The notes below the pieces were generated by a model that had not been told where the DNA came from, did no database searches, and was given only the letters and a program-made list of their open reading frames with translations. Below are positions 55,490 through 64,000 of a stretch of 64,000 bases of DNA, one piece after another. Position numbers and translations under genes: made by a program. Each line of letters opens with the position of its first letter. Position 1 is the stretch's first letter. The DNA is from Bradymonas sediminis. Lineage in GTDB: Bacteria; Myxococcota_A; Bradymonadia; Bradymonadales; Bradymonadaceae. Location: positions 1,402,001 through 1,466,000 of the forward strand of contig NZ_CP030032.1 in the NCBI RefSeq assembly GCF_003258315.1, given 5' to 3'.

Positions 55490-56602
55490 TTAGGCGGTCT
55501 GGTCCGAGAGGCGCGCGCGCGCGCTGGAGGTTTCCGCGCCAACTTCACCGGCGTGCTCGCTGCCGGCTTTGACAAACTCTTCGAGCAGTCGCCGTTGTTT
55601 ATCGTTGAGGGTGTCGGGGGTTTTGAGGCGCGCGGAAATTATCAGGTCGCCGCGGCGGTCGCTGCCGATCTGGGCGATGCCGAGATTTTTAAGGGTTTGG
55701 CGGTCGCCGTATTGGGTCCCCGGAGGAAAGGTCACCGTGACGGGCTCGTCCAGGGTCGGGACTTCGATCTGGCAGCCAAGGGCGGCGTCGATAAAGGAGA
55801 TTTCGGCCTGGTAGACAAGGTTTGCGCCCTGGCGCTCGAAATGCGCGCTGGGCTCGACATGCAGGACCACGAAGAGGTCGCCGGCGGGGGCGTCACCAAA
55901 GCCTGCTTTGCCCTCGCCGCGCAGGCGAAGTTTGGTGTCGGTGCCGACGCCAGCGGGAATCTTCACGGTAACTTCGCGCACATCTGCGATAAATCCGGCG
56001 CCCGTGCAGGCTGCGCAGGCTTCGTGAACGCGCTCCCCGCTGCCTTCGCAGGCCGCGCAGCTCGACGAGAGGGTGAAGAGGCCCTGGCGGTGCTGGATCT
56101 GGCCCAAGCCCTTGCAGCTTGGACAGATGACCGAGGTTGTACCGGGCTCGGCGCCGCTTCCCTCACAGGCGTCACACTCCTCGCGCCGTGGAATCTCAAT
56201 GACCTTGGAGGTTCCGAACGCGGCCTCTTCAAAGCTTAGCGATAGGTCGAAGCGCAGGTCTTCGCCGCGCGCGCCGCTCTTCGACTGACCCGAGCAGCTT
56301 CCAAACCCGAAGATATCCCCAAAGATATCGCCGAACTCCGAGAAGATATCGTTGATATCGGCTGGGCTGGGGCCTTTCATTTTTACGCCCGCGCGGCCGT
56401 ATTGGTCGTAGAGCGCGCGTCGAGTGCGGTCCGACAGGACCTCGTAGGCCTCGGCCGCCTGCTTAAAGCGTGTCTCAGCCTCCGGGCATTCGCAATTGCG
56501 ATCCGGGTGGCATTGCAGGGCAAGCGCTCGATAGGCGCGTTTGATCTGCGCGTGAGTCGCGTCGCGCGCAACGCCCAGCATTTGGTAATAATCACAATTC
56601 AT
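55490..56602 (-). CDS. DnaJ chaperone
   Basis: An Hsp40 co-chaperone that stimulates DnaK. The J domain (about 1-70) has H32-P33-D34 in LQCHPDRNCE. A short G/F-rich linker (GDIFGDIFGFGSC) and the zinc region with four CxxCxGxG modules (CDACEGSG, CPSCKGLG, CAACEGSG, CAACTGAG) follow, then the substrate-binding barrels. 370 residues from the ATG at 56602, normal length. An ORF upstream ends with a TGA overlapping this ATG. dnaK and grpE are not in the window. Confidence 0.92.
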   Translation of the reverse strand: MNCDYYQMLGVARDATHAQIKRAYRALALQCHPDRNCECPEAETRFKQAAEAYEVLSDRTRRALYDQYGRAGVKMKGPSPADINDIFSEFGDIFGDIFGFGSCSGQSKSGARGEDLRFDLSLSFEEAAFGTSKVIEIPRREECDACEGSGAEPGTTSVICPSCKGLGQIQHRQGLFTLSSSCAACEGSGERVHEACAACTGAGFIADVREVTVKIPAGVGTDTKLRLRGEGKAGFGDAPAGDLFVVLHVEPSAHFERQGANLVYQAEISFIDAALGCQIEVPTLDEPVTVTFPPGTQYGDRQTLKNLGIAQIGSDRRGDLIISARLKTPDTLNDKQRRLLEEFVKAGSEHAGEVGAETSSARARLSDQTA

Positions 56603-56865
56603 GATGAGAACTCTTCGTGAAAGGCAAACCAAGCATCGACATCATCGGCGTTGATCGTCGCACGGGTGCTGTCCGTGCACTCGGCGCCTACTCGCGCCGA
56701 AGCTTCGGTGGATGAAGATGCCGCCCGATCTAGTGTCTGGAGCATATCAAATGCGTTCGCAGTGTCATCCGGTGATGGCCGGCTGATCATGACTGATGGA
56801 GCGAAATATCCGGGCGCGAACCCACCAAGGTGATGGGATAGTATGCACATCCGGGGACGGGTCAA
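56599..56865 (-). CDS. Possible small ORF upstream of dnaJ
   Basis: An open frame of up to 88 codons ends in a TGA that overlaps the dnaJ ATG in the ATGA form, typical of coupled genes. The C-terminal half (DDVDAWFAFHEEFSS) is plausible protein, the N-terminal half less so. No family or clear ribosome binding site was found, so it may be chance. Confidence 0.3.
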   Translation of the reverse strand: MTRPRMCILSHHLGGFAPGYFAPSVMISRPSPDDTANAFDMLQTLDRAASSSTEASARVGAECTDSTRATINADDVDAWFAFHEEFSS

Positions 56866-57097
56866 TTTTCAAACTAATAAATATCGAAAATAGGCTGAAA
56901 GATCCGGCACCTAGCACCTTCGCCTCTGCTCTAGTCTCTCAATAGCTGCCGTTTCTGAAAAAATAAGGCTTTTGTAATAACGGAAAGTTGAACCAGGTCT
57001 TGCGTGCCCTCACGGGTCGAACAAGTGGGCCGAGGAGTTATTTCCGCAGCCTGCACCGTTGGGGTTGGCGCGGGGGCCGCCGAAGGCCCCCGGAGGC
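56866..57097. other. Intergenic region between dnaJ and the polyferredoxin gene
   Basis: An AT-rich stretch (56866-57000) probably carries the dnaJ promoter. A GGGGGCC/GGCCCCC hairpin at 57072-57091 lies just past the stop of the polyferredoxin gene and may act as its terminator, although it lacks a clear T tract on that strand. Confidence 0.4.
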
Positions 57098-58291
57098 TTA
57101 GAGGGCCGGGCCCTTCCAGGTCTGCTCGCTCAGGCTGCGAAGGGTGAGCTCGGGCGCGGCGTCTGTTGGGGTTTGGTTGGAGGTCGCGGTCGGGTGGTGA
57201 ATCGACAGTGCGTTGGTGCTTGCCGCCGAGGCCGTGGGCGAATGGATGCCGCCCAGGTTGAGTTTGACCGACGAGTTTTCAAGGTGAAGCACCCCGCGCG
57301 GGCAGACCTCCTCGCAGATCCCGCAGCCCACGCAGGCCGCGCGGGTGAAGTCCTCGTTGCGCTGGGCGTAGGCGCGCACGTCGATGCCCATCTCGCAATA
57401 GGTCGAGCAGAGCCCGCAGGAGATGCACATATCGTCTTTAACGGTGATGCGGAATTTGCCCGTCTTCTGCACCAGCCCGAGCACCGCGGCCATGGGGCAA
57501 AAATAGCGGCACCAGATGCGCGTTCCGCCGATGGGGTAGAGCCCCACGCCGACCGCGCCCGACAGGATCATCACCACCACGAAGCCGTACCAGGTCTGCA
57601 TCTGCCCGGCGTGGTGGCGCAGCTGGGGGTTCACGTCCCCCCAGATATAGCTGGCGATGACCGCCGCGGTGACGATAAACGAGATGACCATCGTGATATG
57701 GACCGAGTATTTCTCGATGGCCCAGGCGCGGCTTGATTTGCTTGACAGGTGGCGCCACGGGTCGCCGGCGGTGTTGGCCAACCCGCCGCAGCCGCAGACC
57801 CAGGAGCAATACCAGCGCTTGCCGAAGAACACCGCCAGCACCGGCACCATCAGCAGCGAGCCGGCCACGCTCCAGATAATAAATGGCAGCGGCCAGCTGG
57901 CGATGGTCGAGGGGTAGAAATACTCGATCTTCAGCGGCCACAAATAGCTCAGGTAGACCTCGGGCTGGCCGAAGAATTTAAGTATAAGCGGGATCGAGAA
58001 CGCCAGGGTCGCCTGCACGAAGATCACCACCATCGTGCGCACCACCTGGTAGGCGTTGTGGCGGTATTTGCGGATCACATGGATGCCCCCGACCGTGATC
58101 GCCAGGGTGTAGAGTAGCCCGTAGAGCGTCCATTTTTGCCCCAGGTGCAGCGCCTCCGCCACCGGGTTGAGCCAGTCGGTCCAGTAGAGCACGATATAAA
58201 AGGCGAGCAGGGCGCTCGACAGGGCCCAGGCGGTCGGGCCGCGGTGGGTGAGATCGTGTTTTAACCAGTTTAGCGCGCCTTGTTGTCTCAT
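57098..58291 (-). CDS. NapH/CcoG-like 4Fe-4S membrane protein
   Basis: About 397 residues from ATG 58291 (AAAGAG six bases upstream; a start 21 bases earlier is open). Six membrane helices contain the paired cysteine motifs CSWVCGCGG and IWCRYFCPM typical of NapH/NosR-type polyferredoxins. Two cytoplasmic 4Fe-4S clusters follow: CISCGLCSTYCEMG and CVGCGICEEVCPRG. It probably passes electrons through the membrane. gpx and an FAD oxidoreductase are its neighbours, on other strands, and may be functionally linked to redox balance. Confidence 0.88.
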   Translation of the reverse strand: MRQQGALNWLKHDLTHRGPTAWALSSALLAFYIVLYWTDWLNPVAEALHLGQKWTLYGLLYTLAITVGGIHVIRKYRHNAYQVVRTMVVIFVQATLAFSIPLILKFFGQPEVYLSYLWPLKIEYFYPSTIASWPLPFIIWSVAGSLLMVPVLAVFFGKRWYCSWVCGCGGLANTAGDPWRHLSSKSSRAWAIEKYSVHITMVISFIVTAAVIASYIWGDVNPQLRHHAGQMQTWYGFVVVMILSGAVGVGLYPIGGTRIWCRYFCPMAAVLGLVQKTGKFRITVKDDMCISCGLCSTYCEMGIDVRAYAQRNEDFTRAACVGCGICEEVCPRGVLHLENSSVKLNLGGIHSPTASAASTNALSIHHPTATSNQTPTDAAPELTLRSLSEQTWKGPAL

Positions 58292-58461
58292 GAATAACTC
58301 TTTGAGTTGCACTCGGGATTAGCTGAATAATCCAGGTTTGTGGGACGTTCGCGTGGTGGCCGGGGTGGTCAAAGTTGCATCAAATAGACATTCCGAAATG
58401 ACTCTGAAACACTGCCCGGTGCGCTGATTCGCTAATTTCCAAATAATCATTAGGACGAAGC

Positions 58462-58947
58462 ATGACAAAAATCGACTATCAGACCGAAATCGAGACCATC
58501 GGCGGCGAACCCAAAACCCTGGCGGACTACCAGGGGAAGGTTTTGCTTATCGTCAATACCGCCAGCAAATGCGGCCTGACGCCTCAATTCGAGGGGTTGG
58601 AAGCGCTGTGGCAGGACTATCAAGACAAGGGCCTGGTGGTCCTGGGCTTCCCGTGCAACCAATTTGGCGGCCAGGACCCGGGGGAGAACGCGGAGATCGC
58701 CGAATTCTGCCAGGTGAACTACGGGGTGAGCTTCCCGATGCACGCGCGTATCGAGGTCAACGGCAAGCAGGCGCATCCGTTGTTCCAGACGCTCAAAAAG
58801 GCGGCGCCCGGGCTGCTGGGGACCAAAAAGATAAAGTGGAATTTCACTAAATTTCTGGTCGGTCGAGACGGCGAGATCGTGCAGCGTTTCGGCCCGAAGG
58901 AAACGCCTGAGTCGATTCGCTCGGCCATTGAGGCGCACCTGACTTAA
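58462..58947 (+). CDS. Glutathione peroxidase family protein
   Basis: A thiol peroxidase that reduces peroxides in the cytoplasm. The peroxidatic cysteine is C37 in [11 protein letters not shown], with the family Gln in [11 protein letters not shown] and Trp in KWNFTKFLV. This is the cysteine (not selenocysteine) form; many bacterial members use thioredoxin as reductant. 161 residues, normal. It is divergent from the polyferredoxin gene. Confidence 0.94.
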   Translation: MTKIDYQTEIETIGGEPKTLADYQGKVLLIVNTASKCGLTPQFEGLEALWQDYQDKGLVVLGFPCNQFGGQDPGENAEIAEFCQVNYGVSFPMHARIEVNGKQAHPLFQTLKKAAPGLLGTKKIKWNFTKFLVGRDGEIVQRFGPKETPESIRSAIEAHLT

Positions 58948-58965
58948 GCCTGGGCGAGGCCACCT

Positions 58966-60258
58966 TTATTCCTTCGGACGGTCGGTGGTCTCGGTCATCT
59001 TTTGCAGCGGGACGCGCCCAAATTCCACGTCGAATTGGGCGTGTTCGAGGTTGTCTCGCACCCAGTCGAGCCCGCGCTTCTCTTGAATCCAGCGGGTGAG
59101 AATGCGGTGGTCAAAGCGCGAGCCGAGCATATTAAAGCCGATGACCTCGCCCGCGGCGTTGGCCACGATGCGCTGGCTAATCGGGCGCTCGGGCATCTTG
59201 CGGTAAAGGGTCGTTGAGCCGGGCGGGGCGTCCTCGAGATCGCCCACGGTCGTGAACTCGATGTCGAAGAATTTGCTGCTATTAAAAAAGACCGGCGTCT
59301 CGTAGCGCACCGGGTCGCCGAGCATCGACTGCGCGGCGAGGATGCCGTGGCGCTTGGCCGAATACCAGATGGTTTCGACGAGCGTGTTGCCCGTGTCCTG
59401 GTCGATCTCGGCGCAATCCCCCGCCGCCCACACCTGGGGCAGGCTTGTGCGAAACGCCCGGTCGACCCGAATCCCGCGGGCCAGGGCGGGGGGCGTCTTA
59501 ACCGCGCGCAGCCACTCGCAATTGGGCGTCACGCCGATGGCGACGCCGAGCATCTGACAGTCGATCTCTTCGCCGCTTTCGGTGCGCACCGCGCACACCC
59601 GTCCGTTCTCGTCGACCTTAACCTCTTGCACCTGTTCTTCGAGCCGCAGGTCGACGCCGTGCTCGCGCATATGCGCGGCGATAAATTCGCCCTCGTCGGC
59701 GCCCAGGGCCGCCGGCCAGAACCAGGGCGAGCGCACCAAAAACGTGACCTCGACGCCGTGGTGGCGCAGGCACTCGACCAGTTCGATGCCGATTAGCCCG
59801 CCGCCCACGATGACCGCGCGCCGGGTCGTCGGGGTGAGGCGCTCGCAGTGGTCGAGATCCTGGAGAGAGACAAAGTTGACCAGCCCGTCGCGCACCTTGT
59901 CCAGGCCGGCGAAGTCCGCGCTGCGCGGCTTCGCCCCGACGCTTAAGAGGAGTCCGTCGTATGCCAGCGACTCGCCGTCACCGAGGGTGACCGTCTTCGC
60001 GTCGGCGTCCAGGTCGACCACCCGCGCGCGGCGCAGCGTCAGGTGCTTGTCGCGGTAGAGGCGCCGCTCGTAGGGTTCCAGGTCGCGGCGCTGCAGTTTT
60101 TCGGTGTAGGCGTACATCAGCGCGGTGCGCGAAATAAAATAATCGCTCTCGTCGCTAATGATGGTAATATGAGTCGTCGCCGGGTCTGGCAGGCGCTCTC
60201 GCAGCGTGAGGGCCGCCTGAATTCCGGCGACTCCATTGCCGACAATGATGAAATGCAT
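58966..60258 (-). CDS. FAD-dependent pyridine-nucleotide oxidoreductase
   Basis: 430 residues from ATG 60258; the open frame extends upstream but residues there look non-coding. FAD motif FIIVGNGVAGIQAA, NAD motif VIVGGGLIGIELVECL and the second FAD motif VWAAGDCAEI identify a two-dinucleotide-binding fold. No CxxxxC redox-active pair is seen, so it belongs to the NirB/rubredoxin-reductase-like group. The C-terminal domain ends PLQKMTETTD. It converges with gpx. Confidence 0.9.
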   Translation of the reverse strand: MHFIIVGNGVAGIQAALTLRERLPDPATTHITIISDESDYFISRTALMYAYTEKLQRRDLEPYERRLYRDKHLTLRRARVVDLDADAKTVTLGDGESLAYDGLLLSVGAKPRSADFAGLDKVRDGLVNFVSLQDLDHCERLTPTTRRAVIVGGGLIGIELVECLRHHGVEVTFLVRSPWFWPAALGADEGEFIAAHMREHGVDLRLEEQVQEVKVDENGRVCAVRTESGEEIDCQMLGVAIGVTPNCEWLRAVKTPPALARGIRVDRAFRTSLPQVWAAGDCAEIDQDTGNTLVETIWYSAKRHGILAAQSMLGDPVRYETPVFFNSSKFFDIEFTTVGDLEDAPPGSTTLYRKMPERPISQRIVANAAGEVIGFNMLGSRFDHRILTRWIQEKRGLDWVRDNLEHAQFDVEFGRVPLQKMTETTDRPKE

Positions 60259-60561
60259 AGAAATCTCAACAGCTAGAGGAAGCGCGCCGGGCGCGGCTTT
60301 CGGGCGAAGTCTGAGGCGATAGTTGCAAAGTCGTACGAATGCGACAAGCACGCTGGCCGGGGGCGAGGGGGGGAGCCGCGCAAGGCTTAGCTGCGCGCGG
60401 TCGATCGCCTTGCCAGCGGCGCGATGATCGCGCATAATCTGCGCCAGCTTATCTGCTCAGAAGATATAACTTCCCCGCGGTACCCGAGCATTCCCTGACG
60501 ATAGCAATTTCATTGCGCCCTCCAGTATTCTGATCCTCTTATAAGACGCGAAAGTACTCAT
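60259..60561. other. Intergenic region upstream of the hybrid kinase
   Basis: About 300 bases between divergent genes. The half near 60500-60560 is AT-richer and presumably holds the kinase promoter. No confident promoter, RNA or coding feature was found. Confidence 0.35.
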
Positions 60562-62660
<2,099 letters not shown>

Positions 62661-62664
<4 letters not shown>

Positions 62665-64000
62665 TTACGGAATCAACCGCCACGCACATCCATTGGTTTC
62701 GCCAGGATTTACGCCTTGAGGATAACCCCTCGTTGGTGGCAGCGGCCCGCGCCGGGCGGGTCCTGCCGGTCTATATCCTCGACGATGAAAACGCCGGGAA
62801 TTTTCGGATGGGCGGGGCGAGTCGCTGGTGGTTGCGGCGCTCGTTGAGCGCGCTCAATGCGTCATTGGGCGGCACGCTAAATTTCTACCGAGGCGACGCC
62901 GGCGAGATTCTCGACGAGCTTTGCCAGCGCTTTGGCGTCCAAGAGGTGCATTGGACGCGTTGCTATGAGCCGTGGCGTATCGCGCGGGACACGGCGATAA
63001 AAAAGGCGCTCACCGCCGCCGGCATATCCGCGCGAAGCCACGCGGGGGCGCTGTTATTCGAGCCCTGGAGCATCTCCAAAAACTCCGGCGGATATTACCA
63101 GATCTTCTCGCCATTTTATAAAAAGCTGCGCGCCCAGGACGCCCCCGACGAGCCCGTCTCGAAGCCGGCGCTCGACGGCCTGCTCGTCGAGGACCCGCAG
63201 GCGCTGGCGTTGGATGCGCTCGAGTTGGCGCCCCGGGTTGCCTGGGATACGGGGCTATGTGCCCGTTGGGAGCCCGGCGAAGCGTCGGCGCTGGACCGCC
63301 TGGCCGCGATGGTCGACGCTCAATTCGAAGACTACGCGGAAGGGCGAGATTTCCCTGCCCGGGACAGCGTCTCGCGCCTGTCGCCGCATCTTCACTTCGG
63401 TGAGGTGTCGCCGCGCCAAATCTGGCAGGCCACCGAGCCCCTTGAGGCCGACCCGCAGGTCGAGGCTTTTCGTCGTCAATTATGCTGGCGAGAGTTTTCC
63501 TACTCCCTGCTTTTTCATGTGCCTGAGCTGCCGACTGAGAATTTTCGAAAGTCCTTTGACGCTTTTGCGTGGAAAAACGACCCGACCCAGCTGGCGCGCT
63601 GGCAGCAGGGCAGAACCGGGTTTCCGCTGGTGGACGCGGGGATGCGCGAGTTGTGGGAAACGGGCACCATGCACAATCGCGTGCGCATGATCGCGGCGTC
63701 CTTTTTGGTCAAGAATCTCCAGATCGACTGGCGCCTCGGCGCCGCCTGGTTCTGGGATTGCCTGGTCGACGCCGACCTGGCCAATAATAGCGCGAGCTGG
63801 CAGTGGGTGGCGGGCTCGGGGACCGACGCCGCGCCGTATTTTCGCATCTTTAATCCCACCAGCCAGGCGAAGAAGTACGACCCCGATGGTCGCTATATTC
63901 GTCGGTTTATCCCGGAGTTAAAATCGCTCCCGAATAAATACCTTTTTAACCCTTGCTCCGCGCCGGAGTCCGTGCTGGAAGCAGCAAATGTGAGGCTCGG
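62661..64000 (+). CDS. phr: Deoxyribodipyrimidine photolyase, 3' end cut by window
   Basis: It repairs cyclobutane pyrimidine dimers with light, using FAD. Identified by HIHWFRQDLRLEDNPSL at the N-terminus, WREFSYSLLFHVPELP, NRVRMIAASFLVKNL, and ANNSASWQWVAGSGTDAAP, all class I photolyase signatures. About 446 codons are in the window, so only a short C-terminal part is missing. No ATG, GTG or TTG lies in frame between the preceding in-frame stop and these motifs. The likely start is CTG at 62661, four bases after GGGAG and overlapping the kinase TGA (CTGA), or ATT at 62664. Confidence 0.92.

Overview
The window is a chromosomal stretch of a GC-rich Gram-negative bacterium. Many secreted lipoproteins with acidic low-complexity linkers, a MYXO-CTERM-like sorting tail (29136), TPR/HEAT envelope proteins and an NtrC-type two-component pair point to a deltaproteobacterial lineage (Myxococcota/Bradymonadota-like). 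That placement is an inference from gene style, not from a marker search. The core sequence is strongly GC-rich. One accessory block (about 33.5-40.1 kb) is clearly AT-richer.

Layout. 1-8.4 kb: an M32 carboxypeptidase (cut by the window edge), a small unknown protein, a globin-coupled histidine kinase with an NtrC-family regulator, and two large secreted or anchored proteins. 8.6-15 kb: an alpha/beta-hydrolase-like lipoprotein, a tandem-repeat intergenic region, kynurenine 3-monooxygenase, a signal-peptidase-I homologue lacking its catalytic residues, and archaeal-type phosphoglycerate mutase. 15-24 kb: an O-antigen-ligase-like/TPR membrane protein and the RNA/envelope cluster (two membrane proteins, phoH, pgpH-like, ybeY). 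24.4-26.6 kb: holB and ricT. 26.6-33.5 kb: an envelope protein, a Cys-rich MYXO-CTERM protein, and an oxidative pentose-phosphate operon rpiB-gnd-zwf-pgl.

33.5-40.1 kb is the accessory region. It holds a decayed immunity-like gene broken by a 163-bp MITE and a nonsense codon, an IS4-family element with a 10-bp target duplication, and a run of small low-GC genes: two paralogous 128-aa proteins, Imm10-like, DUF2004-like, CbrC-like and one unknown. A duplicated 5' end of metG is fused to the 3' end of a MYXO-CTERM-type gene. No toxin gene is visible, so the block looks like an orphan polyimmunity locus next to metG.

40.3-45.5 kb: metG, a HEAT protein, tatD, an unknown protein, tRNA-Gln and tRNA-Glu, and a zinc-ribbon miniprotein. 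45.7-54.7 kb: an envelope gene run (HEAT protein, DUF192 lipoprotein, two TPR gluzincin-like proteins flanking a small lipoprotein). 54.8-64 kb: an ECF sigma factor, DnaJ, a polyferredoxin membrane protein, glutathione peroxidase, an FAD oxidoreductase, a PAS hybrid histidine kinase and a photolyase that appears to start at a non-AUG codon overlapping the kinase stop.

In many bacteria holB, ricT, metG and tatD lie close together. Here holB-ricT and metG-HEAT-tatD are about 13.7 kb apart, with the pentose-phosphate operon and the immunity/IS block between them.
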